From: CADEDH01 sp041394285
GTDB lineage: Bacteria > Actinomycetota > Acidimicrobiia > Acidimicrobiales > SZUA-35
Reading direction: 5' to 3'
DNA length: 64,000 nt
NCBI GenBank assembly: GCA_041394285.1
Contig: JAWKIL010000020.1
Location: forward strand, 38,826-102,825
This document shows, piece after piece, positions 16,085-24,566 of this stretch (the stretch's first letter is position 1; the number at the start of each line of letters is the position of its first letter). The position numbers and the translations under genes are program-made. The notes beneath the pieces are model-generated. The model was not told the origin of the DNA and ran no database searches. It saw only the letters and a list, made by a program, of their open reading frames with translations.

Positions 16085-18541
16085 CTACTTGATCCGGGCC
16101 GTACCCAGGGCGCCGGCCCGGCGCAGGGCGGTGATCCGGGCCTCGTCGTAGCCGAGCACGGTGCGCAGCACCTCCTCGGTGTGCTGGCCCAGTTTGGGGA
16201 AATGGGTGGGCCGGGGCGGGGTCCGCGACAGTTGGATCCGGGTCCGCTCGATGGGAACCCGGCCCCGATCGGGGTGCTCCACCTCGGCTAGGTGGCCCAG
16301 ATGGGCCATCTGGGGGTCGGGCGGCATGGCGGCGTGGAGCACGGCGTGGGCCGGTACCCCGGCCGCCTGCAGTGCCGTCTCGGCCTCGGTGGGCGGCCGC
16401 TGCGACGACCAGGCGGTGATGGCGGCGTCGATCTCGTCGGCTCGGGCCCGGCGCTCTGTGAGGCCGAACCGGGCCCACTCGGGCCGCCCGATCACGGTGC
16501 ACAGGCGGGCCCAGTCGTCGTCGTGGCGGCAGGCCACGGCCACCCACTCGTCGTCGCCGCCGGCGGCGTACACGGCGTGGGGGCTCATGTCGTCGTCCGC
16601 GTTGCCCAGCCGGTCCCACGGCGACCCGTTGACCTGGTGGTCGAGCACGGCCGGCATGGCGTAGTTGAGCGTGGACTCGATCTGGCTCTGGTCGATGTAC
16701 TGGCCCTCGCCGGTGCGGCGCCGGTGGTCGAGCGCCGCCATCACCGCCGCCACGCTGATGCGGGGGGCGCAGTAGTCGGTGTAGGCCCCGTAGGGTCCCG
16801 ACGGCTTCAGGTCGGACCAGCCGGTCGGTGTGACAAGCCCCGCCGCCGCCGCCCCCATCGTGCCGTAGCCGGCCACGTAGGCGTGGGGCCCGTCCTGGCC
16901 CATCAGGCACGAGCTGATCATGATGAGGTCGGGCTTCACCTTGCGCAGCGACTCGTAGTCGAGGCCCCACTTGGTCATGGCCCGGGGTGAGAACGACTCG
17001 GTGACCACGTCGGCCCACTGCACCAGCTCGAGCAGCACCTCGCGGCCCTCGGGCGAGTTGGGGTCGACCGTGATGCTCTGCTTGTTGGCGTTGATCGAAG
17101 CGAAGCCGAACGACCCCTCCTTCGACACCTTGCCGTCGTACCACGGGGCGAGCAGGCGGGCCGTGTCGAGCCGGGCCTCGTTCTCCACCCGGATCACGGT
17201 GGCCCCGTACTGGGCCAACACGCCGGACGACTGGGGCCCGGCCATGACCCACATCATGTCCAGCACCTTCACCCCTTCCAGGGGGAGGTGGGCCGACTCG
17301 GACTGGTCGAGGGCGGCGGAGGCGCCGGCCGGAGCCGGCCCGGGGGCCGAGGCGGCCGCCAGCTCGGCCAGCACCTCGTCGGTGTGCTGACCGATGCGGG
17401 GGGCGGGGGAGCGGGGTCGGCTCCGGGGCCGGGTGGAGCGGACCAGGTGGTCGGCCAGGAGGGCCTGGGAGCCGTCGGGCAGCTCCTCGGCGGTCCAGAA
17501 CTCCCGGTGGGCCAGCTGGGGGCTCTCGTACAGGTCGTCGAAGGTCGAGACCGGCACCAGCAGCAGCTTGCGGTCGAGGGCGGCCGAGAACAGCTCGGCC
17601 TTGGTCCGGGTGGCCAGGAAGGCGCCCACGGCGTCCCGGAGGGCGACCAGGTCCTCCCGGGGGGCGTCGCCCGAGCGGATCGCCCGCAGATGCACCGTCC
17701 AGTCCCGGTCGGTGATGCCCTCGGCCCCGTGGCCCTCGGCCACCATGAACTGCATGAGCCGATCGAGGAACGGCTTGTTCACCGGGTCGAGGGCCAGCGT
17801 CACCGACACATAGCCGTCGGCCACCGGCCAGATGAACGGGAAGTCGATGCCCTGGAGGGTGAAGCCGCCGGCCCGGACGATCGGGTTGTGGCCCACCACG
17901 TCGGCCGACTGCATGAACTGGGCCGTGAGGTTGGTGGCCCGCTGGGCCGTCACCTCCACCTTCTGGCCCTGGCCGCTGCGCTGCGCCTCCCACAGCGCGA
18001 TCAGGGCGCCCCCGGCGGCCTCGGCCGCAGCGTGGGTCCAGGCCGGCACGGCGGCGGCCCGCAGCGGCGGCCGGCCGGCTTCCCCGGTGAGGGCCATGGC
18101 ACCCGAGGCGGCCTGCACGATCAGGTCGGTGGCGGCGTAGGTGGCCTTGGGTCCATCGGGGCCGAACGGGGTCATCGACACCCACACCAGGCGGGGGTTG
18201 ACGGCCGCCAGTGCGTCATAGCCGAGGCCCCGGGCCTGCCAGGCACCCGGGTCGGCCGACTCGACGAGGATGTCGGCCGTCCGCACGAGATCGAGGAAGG
18301 TGCGGCGCTGATCGGCGTCGTCGAGGGCGAGCACCACGCTGCGGTCGCCCCGGGCCATGGCCCACCAGGTCAGGGACTTCTCCGGATCCGGGGTGCCGCC
18401 GGCGAACCGGCCCCGGTGGCGGGCGGGGGAACCGCCGGGAGGCTCCACGTGGATGACGTCGGCCCCCAACTCGGACAGGATCCGGGAGCAGAACAGCCCC
18501 CGCTCGTCGCTGAGGTCGAGGACCCGGTAGGGCTCCAGCAT
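16085..18541 (-). CDS. Double-domain CaiB/BaiF-type CoA-transferase
   Basis: An 818-residue class III CoA-transferase with two CaiB/BaiF modules in tandem. Module 1 (residues ~1-390) begins YRVLDLSDERGLFCSRILSE and GADVIHVEPPGGSPAR. Module 2 (residues ~420-818) begins VKVLDMMWVMAGPQSSGVL, with NANKQSITVDPNSPEG, KPDLIMISSCLMGQDGPH and GEGQYIDQSQIESTLNYAMP. The family moves CoA between carboxylic acids, with a conserved Asp as nucleophile. Many homologues are single modules acting as dimers; a fused pair can form the interlocked dimer from one chain. The substrate is unknown. AGGAGG lies 9 nt before the ATG. Confidence 0.87.
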   Translation of the reverse strand: MLEPYRVLDLSDERGLFCSRILSELGADVIHVEPPGGSPARHRGRFAGGTPDPEKSLTWWAMARGDRSVVLALDDADQRRTFLDLVRTADILVESADPGAWQARGLGYDALAAVNPRLVWVSMTPFGPDGPKATYAATDLIVQAASGAMALTGEAGRPPLRAAAVPAWTHAAAEAAGGALIALWEAQRSGQGQKVEVTAQRATNLTAQFMQSADVVGHNPIVRAGGFTLQGIDFPFIWPVADGYVSVTLALDPVNKPFLDRLMQFMVAEGHGAEGITDRDWTVHLRAIRSGDAPREDLVALRDAVGAFLATRTKAELFSAALDRKLLLVPVSTFDDLYESPQLAHREFWTAEELPDGSQALLADHLVRSTRPRSRPRSPAPRIGQHTDEVLAELAAASAPGPAPAGASAALDQSESAHLPLEGVKVLDMMWVMAGPQSSGVLAQYGATVIRVENEARLDTARLLAPWYDGKVSKEGSFGFASINANKQSITVDPNSPEGREVLLELVQWADVVTESFSPRAMTKWGLDYESLRKVKPDLIMISSCLMGQDGPHAYVAGYGTMGAAAAGLVTPTGWSDLKPSGPYGAYTDYCAPRISVAAVMAALDHRRRTGEGQYIDQSQIESTLNYAMPAVLDHQVNGSPWDRLGNADDDMSPHAVYAAGGDDEWVAVACRHDDDWARLCTVIGRPEWARFGLTERRARADEIDAAITAWSSQRPPTEAETALQAAGVPAHAVLHAAMPPDPQMAHLGHLAEVEHPDRGRVPIERTRIQLSRTPPRPTHFPKLGQHTEEVLRTVLGYDEARITALRRAGALGTARIK

Positions 18542-18660
18542 GGCGTCCGTCCTCCTGAGTGCGTGCGCCGCCCGGCTCGCCCGGGCGGACCCCCTTCTTG
18601 CCGGCCGACGCTACTGTGTCTCCCCCGGAGACCTTAAGTTTGGTCCCCTCAGCAAGCCGC

Positions 18661-18714
18661 CTCAGCGAAGGGTGCCGGCTCAGCGAAGGGTGCCGGCTCA
18701 GCGAAGGGTGCCGG
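18661..18714. repeat. Three perfect 18-bp tandem copies at the menD 3' end, each with the stop codon
   Basis: CTCAGCGAAGGGTGCCGG occurs at 18661-18678, 18679-18696 and 18697-18714. On the minus strand each unit reads as codons Gly-Thr-Leu-Arg-stop. The third copy is the true end of menD; the two downstream copies repeat its last codons and stop. Confidence 0.92.
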
Positions 18715-20491
18715 GTTCCAGGGCTTCGAGCACCGAAGCGGTGAGCCGGCCGTGGAGGGCCAGGTTGGCCGCCCGGTCGCTCCGCACGACACACACCCGC
18801 ACGCCGGGAGCCGCCGCCCCGTCGGCCGTGGCCGGGCGGGGCGGGAGCGGCCAGGAGTCGACCTCCAGGCCGTGGGCCCGGGCCAGCGCAGCCAGGTCGG
18901 TGCCGTGGGGGGTGCCGAACAGCTGCTCGAAGCGGTCGGCCGCCACCTGGGTGGCCTGGGGGAGGAAAGAGAAGATGCCGCCGCCGTCGTTGTCGACCAC
19001 CACCACGTCGAGCGCTATCGGCCGGTGTCGGAGGGCGGTCAGCGACGACGCGTCGTGGAGGAAGGCGACGTCGCCCACCAGCACCGTGGTGGGGCGGCCA
19101 CCGATGGCCACGCCGATGGCGGTGGCGATCACCCCGTCGATCCCGTTGGCGCCCCGGTTGGAGAACACGTCGATGTCGTTGCGGCTGGGGCCGTACCACT
19201 CCACGTCCCGTACCGGCATCGACGACGACACCACCAGCGCCCCACCGGCCGACACGCCGGCCACCACCGCTCGCGCCACCTCCACCTCGCTCACGGTGCC
19301 GGGCCGGCCGTCAGCGTGCTGCTCGCCGGGTCCGTCGCCCCCGGAGCCCCCGGTGCGCAGGTGGCGGCCGATGGCGGCGGCGGCGAGGCGGTCGGCGTCG
19401 AGCCAGACGTCGGCGGTGGGCGCCGGCTTCACGTCGGGATCGAGGGCGTCGAGCAGGGCCGCCACGGCGCCGGGGGCGGCCACCACGGTGGCGGCCACCA
19501 GCTCAGGGTCTATCCAGCGGCTGTCGTCGACCACGGCCACCACCCGGCCCGGCGGATCGGCGGCCGGCAGCCCGGTCAGCCACTGGCCCAGCACCTTGCT
19601 GGCCAGCGGCTCGCCCAGGCGCAGCACCAGCTCGGGCCGGGCGGCGGACAGGAACCGGTCGCTGCGCAGGAGGGCGTCGAAGTGGGCGACGGCATGGCTG
19701 CCGCTCCGGCAGCCCGAGCGGTGGTCGGCCACGATCGGCCACCCCAGGCGCCGGGCCAGGGCGTGTACCACGGGGGCCGGCGGGCTGCCCCGGCCGGCCA
19801 CGATCACGCCGGGCCGGGCCTCGCCATCGGGGGCGACGAGCGACGCCAGCGCTGCGGCGGCGTCGAAGTCGAGCCCGGTGCCGGCCCGGGTCGGCACCAC
19901 CTCGTACCAGGGGCTGCCGCCGGGACGGCCCGGCGGCAGATCGCCGGGCGCGCCCACCAGGGGGTCGCGGAAGCTCAGGTTGGCCTGGACCGGGCCGGGG
20001 CGCCCCGACCACCCCAGGGCTTCGGCCACCAGCCGAGAGGCCAGCGGCCGCCAGGTGGTGGCGGTGCCGGCATCGGGCACGCCGGGTTGGGCGAAGAACC
20101 GTACCGACGGGCCGTACAGGCGGGTCTGGTCGATCGTCTGGGGGGCACCCAGGTCCCACAGCTCGGGCGGCCGGTCGGCGGTGCAGGCGATGAGGGGCAC
20201 CGACGAGAGGTGGGCTTCCACCACGGCGGCGTGGAAGTGGGTGGCGGCGGTGCCGCTGGTGCACAGGGCGACGGCGGGCCGGCCGGTGGACAGGCCATGG
20301 CCCAGGGCGGCGAAGGCGGCGCTGCGCTCGTCGGTGAAGACGGCCACCTCGATCCGGGCGTCGGCCGCCAGTGCCAGGGCCAGGGGAGTGGAGCGGGAAC
20401 CGGGGGCGACGCAGGCCAGGGTGACGCCGCCCCGCACCCACTCGTCCACCAGCGTGGCGCAGAACGTGGCGGCCACGGTCGTCTCGGTCAC
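18698..20491 (-). CDS. menD: SEPHCHC synthase (menaquinone pathway)
   Basis: A 597-residue thiamine-diphosphate enzyme that joins isochorismate and 2-oxoglutarate to give 2-succinyl-5-enolpyruvyl-6-hydroxy-3-cyclohexene-1-carboxylate. The N-terminus has CATLVDEWVRGGVTLACVAP and GSRSTPLALALAADARIEVA. The middle carries the TPP-enzyme central domain. The C-terminal TPP domain has FSNRGANGIDGVIATAIGVA, GDVAFLHDASSLTAL and NDGGGIFSFLPQA. I chose GTG 20491 because TACGGT lies 7 nt upstream and the conserved fold starts right after it. It is divergent from menH across a duplicated palindromic element. Confidence 0.92.
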   Translation of the reverse strand: MTETTVAATFCATLVDEWVRGGVTLACVAPGSRSTPLALALAADARIEVAVFTDERSAAFAALGHGLSTGRPAVALCTSGTAATHFHAAVVEAHLSSVPLIACTADRPPELWDLGAPQTIDQTRLYGPSVRFFAQPGVPDAGTATTWRPLASRLVAEALGWSGRPGPVQANLSFRDPLVGAPGDLPPGRPGGSPWYEVVPTRAGTGLDFDAAAALASLVAPDGEARPGVIVAGRGSPPAPVVHALARRLGWPIVADHRSGCRSGSHAVAHFDALLRSDRFLSAARPELVLRLGEPLASKVLGQWLTGLPAADPPGRVVAVVDDSRWIDPELVAATVVAAPGAVAALLDALDPDVKPAPTADVWLDADRLAAAAIGRHLRTGGSGGDGPGEQHADGRPGTVSEVEVARAVVAGVSAGGALVVSSSMPVRDVEWYGPSRNDIDVFSNRGANGIDGVIATAIGVAIGGRPTTVLVGDVAFLHDASSLTALRHRPIALDVVVVDNDGGGIFSFLPQATQVAADRFEQLFGTPHGTDLAALARAHGLEVDSWPLPPRPATADGAAAPGVRVCVVRSDRAANLALHGRLTASVLEALEPGTLR

Positions 20492-20498
20492 CCCGCCC

Positions 20499-20504
20499 AC
20501 CGTA
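20499..20504 (-). promoter_or_regulatory. Candidate -10 box of menD
   Basis: TACGGT on the minus strand, 7 nt before GTG 20491, with no Shine-Dalgarno between them. A leaderless start is inferred. Confidence 0.5.
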
Positions 20505-20542
20505 TCCGGCGCCATCCGCCCCGGCGGGATCCACGGCCAGCC

Positions 20543-20651
20543 CCGATCTGGTGCCGGTGGGCGTCACCGGTGACGGTGTGGGGCATCAGATCGTGGGGGC
20601 CCGATCTGGTGCCGGTGGGCGTCACCGGTGACGGTGTGGAGCATCAGATCG
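20543..20651. repeat. Duplicated 51-bp palindrome-rich element between menD and menH
   Basis: A 51-bp unit at 20543-20593 recurs at 20601-20651 with one mismatch and a 7-nt spacer. Each unit is bounded by CGATCTG and CAGATCG, an inverted pair, and contains the 12-bp palindrome GTCACCGGTGAC. It occupies the control region of the divergent menD and menH genes, just upstream of both candidate -10 boxes. An operator pair or an RNA hairpin is possible. Confidence 0.85.
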
Positions 20652-20678
20652 CGGGGGGTTTGCGGGCATGCTGGGGCC

Positions 20679-21452
20679 ATGAGCGAGCAGGGTCTGGCGG
20701 CGGAGGTGTGGGGCCGGGGCGAGCGGCTGGTGTTGGCGCACGGCTTCACCCAGAACAGCCGGTGCTGGGGGCCGTTCGGCCACGATCTGGCCGCCGATCA
20801 CGAGGTGGTGGCCGTGGACCTTCCGGGCCACGGCCGCACCGATCCGGCCCACGACACGGCCGACCTCGCCGCGGCCGGCCGGCTCCTGGCCGAGATCGGG
20901 GGCGACGCCGTCTACGTCGGCTACTCCATGGGCGGTCGCACCGCCCTCCATGCCGCCCTGGCCCGTCCCGACCGGGTCCGGGCCCTGGTCCTGATCGGGG
21001 CGACGGCCGGGATGGACGATCCCGCCGCCCGGTCCGCCCGGCGCCAGGCCGACGACGCCCTGGCGGCCGACCTCCTGGCCGGCGGTCTCCCGACCTTCCT
21101 CCAGCGATGGCTGGCCAACCCGCTGTTCGCCGGGCTGCCCCCGTCGGCCGCCGCCGTGGAGCAGCGGCTGGCGAACCGGCCCGAAGGGCTGGCCGACAGC
21201 CTCCGCCACACCGGCACCGGCACCCAGGAGCCCCTGTGGGGGGACCTGGCGCAGCTCACGATGCCCGTTCTGGTGCTGGCCGGCGCCGACGACGCCAAGT
21301 TCACGGCCGAGGGCAGCCGGTTGGTGGAGCACCTGCCCCGGGCCCGGATGCGCACCCTGCCCGGCACCCACGCCGTGCACCTGGCCCAGCCCACGGCGGC
21401 GGCCGCCGCGGTGCGCTCGTTCCTGGCCGCCGAGCTGGGCTGGGAGTACTGA
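20679..21452 (+). CDS. menH: Alpha/beta hydrolase, probable SHCHC synthase
   Basis: A 257-residue alpha/beta hydrolase, probably MenH, which removes pyruvate from SEPHCHC. It has LVLAHGFTQNSRCWGPF (oxyanion strand and loop), VDLPGHGRTDP, the nucleophile elbow VGYSMGGRTAL (Ser83), an Asp in VLVLAGADDAKF and a His in LPGTHAVHLAQP. The GYSMGGR motif and the divergent position next to menD support MenH over a generic hydrolase. Start ATG 20679 has no clear Shine-Dalgarno; CATGCT, a weak -10, ends 6 nt upstream. It is convergent with menC. Confidence 0.83.
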   Translation: MSEQGLAAEVWGRGERLVLAHGFTQNSRCWGPFGHDLAADHEVVAVDLPGHGRTDPAHDTADLAAAGRLLAEIGGDAVYVGYSMGGRTALHAALARPDRVRALVLIGATAGMDDPAARSARRQADDALAADLLAGGLPTFLQRWLANPLFAGLPPSAAAVEQRLANRPEGLADSLRHTGTGTQEPLWGDLAQLTMPVLVLAGADDAKFTAEGSRLVEHLPRARMRTLPGTHAVHLAQPTAAAAAVRSFLAAELGWEY

Positions 21453-21453
21453 G

Positions 21454-21473
21454 GTCGGCCCCCGCCGGCCGAC
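21454..21473. terminator. Hairpin between convergent menH and menC
   Basis: GTCGGCC (21454-21460) pairs with GGCCGAC (21467-21473) directly after the menH stop. There is no T-tract. It could serve both converging genes. Confidence 0.45.
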
Positions 21474-21498
21474 GGCTCCGCCGGGCGGCGAGGGTGGG

Positions 21499-22674
21499 TT
21501 ACAGCTCGACCCGGCGCAGCGTGTGGCGGGCGAGCACATCGGGGTCGGGATCGGGGGCGACGCCGGGAGATGTCGGCACCTCGATGCGGCCGCCGGCCAT
21601 GGCCAGGTCGGGCCACGGGTCGGCGGCCAGCCAGCGGCCGGCGGGCGACACGTCGCCGGTGACGGTGAAGCCCGGGAGGCTGGCCAGGGCGGCCAGGGCG
21701 TGGCGGCCGAGACCCGTTTCCACCATCCCCCCGGCGGTCAAGGCCAACCCGGCGCTCCGGCACCAGCCGTGCAACTCCCGGGCCGCGGCCAGCCCGGCGA
21801 GACGGGACGGTTTCACCGCCACCCCCCGCAGGGCCCGGCGCCGGTGCAGCTCCTGAACGGCCGGCAGGTCGACGGCGGCCTCGTCGGCCACCACCATCAG
21901 GTCGGAGCCGCTTGTGGCCGCCACCAGGTCTGCCGCCCACCCGGGCTCGGCGGGCGGGAACGGCTGCTCCAGGGCGCCGAGCCCGTCGTCGCCCAGCGAG
22001 GCCAGCAGGGGCAGGTCGGCGGCGCCGTAGGAGCCGTTGGCGTCGGCGTGGAGGTCGAGGTGGGGGCAGCGCGCCTTTACCGCCGTCACGACCTCCCGGT
22101 CGTGACCCGGCATGATCTTGATCTTCACCCGGCCGAAGCCTTCGGCCGCCAGCTCCGCCGCCCGGTCGGCCACCTCGGCCGGGGCGCCCAGCCCCACCAC
22201 CGCTCCGGCCGGAACCGAAGATGCCGGTCCCGCCCCGCCGGAGTCGGCCGGCGCGGTGTCGGCCAGCACGGTGTCGGCCGGCGCGGTGTCGGTCAGCACG
22301 GAGTCGGCCAGCCACGAGGCCAGCGATCGCCCCGTCGAGCGCAGCGCGGCGTCGAGCAGCGCCATCTCCACGGCGGCCTTGGCCATCGGGTTGCCGGGCA
22401 CATCGGCCAGGCGGCGGGCGGCACCGGCAGGATCGCACCGCTGCCCGACGAGACGGGGCAGCATCGTGCCGGCCAGCACGTCGAAGGCACCGGCGGCGTG
22501 CTCGTCGCTGTAGGTGGGTTCGGTGAGAGCGGCGCACTCGCCCCAGCCGTGTCCCCGGTCGGTCGCCATCCGCACCACGGTGATCTCCCGCCGCTGCACC
22601 GTGCCGTGGGCCGCTCCGAACGCCTCCCGCATCGGCAACGACAGCAGCCGTACCTCCACCCGTTCGATGAGCAC
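21499..22674 (-). CDS. menC: o-Succinylbenzoate synthase (enolase superfamily)
   Basis: A 391-residue enolase-superfamily enzyme dehydrating SHCHC to o-succinylbenzoate. The catalytic signs are FGRVKIKIMPG (the KxK pair), LHADANGSYG (metal Asp), LGALEQPFPP (metal Glu), MVVADEAAVD (metal Asp) and GVAVKPSRLAGL (second base Lys). After LASWLAD a repetitive insert (SVLTDTAPADTVLADTAPAD) encoded by two 30-bp repeats makes the protein longer than usual. I chose GTG 22674 because TACGGT (22686-22681) ends 6 nt upstream. OSBS homologues can be promiscuous racemases, but the men neighbours favour MenC. Confidence 0.9.
   Translation of the reverse strand: MLIERVEVRLLSLPMREAFGAAHGTVQRREITVVRMATDRGHGWGECAALTEPTYSDEHAAGAFDVLAGTMLPRLVGQRCDPAGAARRLADVPGNPMAKAAVEMALLDAALRSTGRSLASWLADSVLTDTAPADTVLADTAPADSGGAGPASSVPAGAVVGLGAPAEVADRAAELAAEGFGRVKIKIMPGHDREVVTAVKARCPHLDLHADANGSYGAADLPLLASLGDDGLGALEQPFPPAEPGWAADLVAATSGSDLMVVADEAAVDLPAVQELHRRRALRGVAVKPSRLAGLAAARELHGWCRSAGLALTAGGMVETGLGRHALAALASLPGFTVTGDVSPAGRWLAADPWPDLAMAGGRIEVPTSPGVAPDPDPDVLARHTLRRVEL
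22243..22302. repeat. 30-bp tandem repeat inside menC
   Basis: Two nearly identical 30-bp units (22243-22272, 22273-22302) encode the repeated TAPADTVLAD-like insert between the capping domain and the barrel. The copy is in frame and does not disturb the active site. Confidence 0.85.
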
Positions 22675-22680
22675 ACGGCC

Positions 22681-22686
22681 ACCGTA
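22681..22686 (-). promoter_or_regulatory. Candidate -10 box of menC
   Basis: TACGGT on the minus strand, 6 nt before GTG 22674, with no Shine-Dalgarno. This is the same hexamer and arrangement as at menD. Confidence 0.5.
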
Positions 22687-22775
22687 ACCGTTCGCCGCCG
22701 TTGTCCTCGGCCCACCTGACCCCATCGGTGCTTCAGGGGTCGCCAGTGAGCCGCGGTGCTCCGGCGTGTGGGCGG

Positions 22776-23432
22776 TCAGGCCGAGGCGCTGGGGTGGAGC
22801 ACGGGCCCGAAACCGTGGGCCAGGGCCAGGACCGACGTGGGCGGGGTCAGCACGGACAGCTCGCCCTCGGGGGCCGGCGCCTGGGGACCCCAACCGGCGA
22901 AGGTGAACGGCCGCACCCCTTCGCCCGTCACCAGCAGGGGCCGGCCGGCTGTGGGATCGACGACCACCGTGCCGGGGGGCAGGCCCCGGATGGGGGCCGG
23001 CCACAACCGGCGATGGCGGGCCTGCTCCATGCCCCGCCCCGGGCTCAGACGCTCCGCGGCCAATCGGCGGTTGAGGTCGCCCGCCGTCACCGCTCCGGCC
23101 GGTAGGCCGAGGCCGCGGGCCACGCCGTCGCGGTAGGCCCGGTAGGCCGCCGGCCGGCACTCCCCGCACGGGCGGTGCCCGGCGGCCAGGGCCACCGCGT
23201 CGTCGAGGAAGAACAGCGGCGTCCACCGCCGAGGTTGGTCGAGCTCGTGGCGCCGGCCCTTGAACGAGGTCAGGCACGTGATCCACAGCGAGCCGCGATG
23301 GTGCCGCACCAGCTGGCGGTCGTCGTCGACCAGGCACCCCCGGTTGCCGGTGAACAGCCCCCGGGCCGCCTCGGCCCGCAGGTCACCCCAGGGATCCACC
23401 CTGTTCCGCCTCGGCCCGGTCGACGTCGACAT
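22776..23432 (-). CDS. Conserved protein of unknown function with a CxxC site
   Basis: A 218-residue soluble protein that I recognise only as a conserved hypothetical family. Distinct blocks are RGLFTGNRGCLVDDDRQLVR, WITCLTSFKGRRHELDQPRR, TPLFFLDDAVALAAGHRPCG and the HRPCGECRPAAYRAYRDGVA stretch, whose CxxC resembles a zinc or redox site. The C-terminal half (GTVVVDPTAGRPLLVTGEGV) is beta-rich. I chose ATG 23432, three codons inside a longer frame, because TACCGT (23445-23440) ends 7 nt before it. It is divergent from a proline-rich membrane protein gene with which it shares a very short control region. Confidence 0.7.
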   Translation of the reverse strand: MSTSTGPRRNRVDPWGDLRAEAARGLFTGNRGCLVDDDRQLVRHHRGSLWITCLTSFKGRRHELDQPRRWTPLFFLDDAVALAAGHRPCGECRPAAYRAYRDGVARGLGLPAGAVTAGDLNRRLAAERLSPGRGMEQARHRRLWPAPIRGLPPGTVVVDPTAGRPLLVTGEGVRPFTFAGWGPQAPAPEGELSVLTPPTSVLALAHGFGPVLHPSASA

Positions 23433-23439
23433 CGCCACC

Positions 23440-23466
23440 ACGGTAGACGGGTGAGGGGGCTACAGT
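23440..23466. promoter_or_regulatory. Divergent leaderless promoter pair
   Basis: TACCGT on the minus strand (23445-23440) precedes ATG 23432 by 7 nt, and TACAGT on the plus strand (23461-23466) precedes GTG 23474 by 7 nt. The two -10 boxes are 15 bp apart, so polymerases starting in opposite directions would compete. Confidence 0.5.
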
Positions 23467-23473
23467 CCGGGGG

Positions 23474-24457
23474 GTGCTGGCGGCGGACGAGCACCCCGGT
23501 GCGTTCCTCGAGGACGAGCTGCCGTTCGCGCCCCGGCCCACCGGGCCCCACCCGGGCGGCCCGATCCCGCCCGGCCAGGATCCACTGGGATGGTTCCAGC
23601 GCTGGCGGGTGCCGATCACGGCGTTGTTCCTGGTCCTGATAGCGGCGGCCGTGGCCCTGGCCTTCGGGGCCAAACCCGACGACCCCCCGACCCGGGTGCC
23701 CCTGGGGTCGGCCCCCGCCCGCCCCGGGTCCGTCACCGCCGAGGCGGCCGACCCCATCGATGCTGTCGGCCCGGCCCGGACCTCGACCCCCTCTCCTCCG
23801 GTCGCCACCGACGCCGGCCCGGGCGATACCGCCCTCAGCGGGCCCGCCACGGTCCCGACGGTGCCGGTCCCGGCGTCGCCCACGTCGGGCGCCGTCACCA
23901 CCGCCGCCGGACCGGCGACAGCGCCGGCAGGCCCGGCCTCGCCGGCCGGGCCCACGGCCGGGAGCTCGATCGGGGGCAGCTCCGCCGCCCCGCAACCGCC
24001 CGGCACGGGCCGCCCACCGGCCGCCACCCGGCCACCGGCCACCACGCAGCCACCGGCCACCACCCAGCCGCCGGCCAGCCAGCAGCCTCCGCTACAGACC
24101 GCCGCCACCCGTCCACCGGCCACCCCCCGGCCCCCCGCCACCACTGCCGTACCCGGTTACGCCACCGGGTCCACCCAGGCCCGGGGCCCCAACGACCCTC
24201 CGTTCATCGCCAACCCCGGCCTCGTCGCCACCACCGCCAACCAGGCCGTGCGGTATCAGATCGGCGTGTCGTCCCGGCCCGGCGAGGTGCTGACGTTCAG
24301 CGCCACCGGCCTGCCCCGGGGCCTGTCGATCGACGCCGCCACCGGCCTCGTCACCGGTGTCTCGCCGGCGGCCGAGACCACCAGCGTGCAGGTGACGGTG
24401 GTCAGCTCGGCCGGCTCGCGCTTCACCCAGGGCTTCACCTGGGTCGTCAACCGCTGA
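23474..24457 (+). CDS. Single-pass membrane protein with Pro/Thr-rich stalk and Ig-like domain
   Basis: A 327-residue protein with no signal peptide. A short N-terminal cytoplasmic part ends in WFQRW, followed by a membrane helix (VPITALFLVLIAAAVALAFG, residues ~50-69). Then come about 160 residues rich in Pro, Thr and Ala (ATRPPATTQPPATTQPPA) and a C-terminal beta-sandwich of about 85 residues (PGEVLTFSATGLPRGLSIDA, then TGLVTGVSPAAETTSVQVTV) of the putative-Ig (He_PIG) type. It looks like a surface protein on a stalk. The GTG start follows TACAGT by 7 nt. Function is unknown. Confidence 0.72.
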   Translation: MLAADEHPGAFLEDELPFAPRPTGPHPGGPIPPGQDPLGWFQRWRVPITALFLVLIAAAVALAFGAKPDDPPTRVPLGSAPARPGSVTAEAADPIDAVGPARTSTPSPPVATDAGPGDTALSGPATVPTVPVPASPTSGAVTTAAGPATAPAGPASPAGPTAGSSIGGSSAAPQPPGTGRPPAATRPPATTQPPATTQPPASQQPPLQTAATRPPATPRPPATTAVPGYATGSTQARGPNDPPFIANPGLVATTANQAVRYQIGVSSRPGEVLTFSATGLPRGLSIDAATGLVTGVSPAAETTSVQVTVVSSAGSRFTQGFTWVVNR

Positions 24458-24496
24458 GTCGGCCGCCCCGGCCCCGGCGCTGTGCACTCCCGCCGT

Positions 24497-24516
24497 GCAG
24501 TGCCGCTGAGCACTGC
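24497..24516. terminator. Hairpin after the Pro-rich membrane protein
   Basis: GCAGTG (24497-24502) and CACTGC (24511-24516) form a 6-bp stem with an 8-nt loop, 40 bp after the stop and before the next promoter. There is no T-tract. Confidence 0.3.
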
Positions 24517-24554
24517 CGTCCCAGGTGCCTTCGCCCGGGATGCCCCGCCTGACC

Positions 24555-24560
24555 TAGCAT
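24555..24560 (+). promoter_or_regulatory. Candidate -10 box of the selenoprotein operon
   Basis: TAGCAT, 6 nt before ATG 24567. No Shine-Dalgarno precedes the start, consistent with a leaderless transcript covering this gene and the selenoprotein gene. Confidence 0.5.
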
Positions 24561-24566
24561 GCGCCC

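Noticed and set aside
18661..18714. CRISPR-like array
   Set aside because: The 18-bp units are directly adjacent with no spacers, and one of them is the coding end of menD. No cas genes are present.
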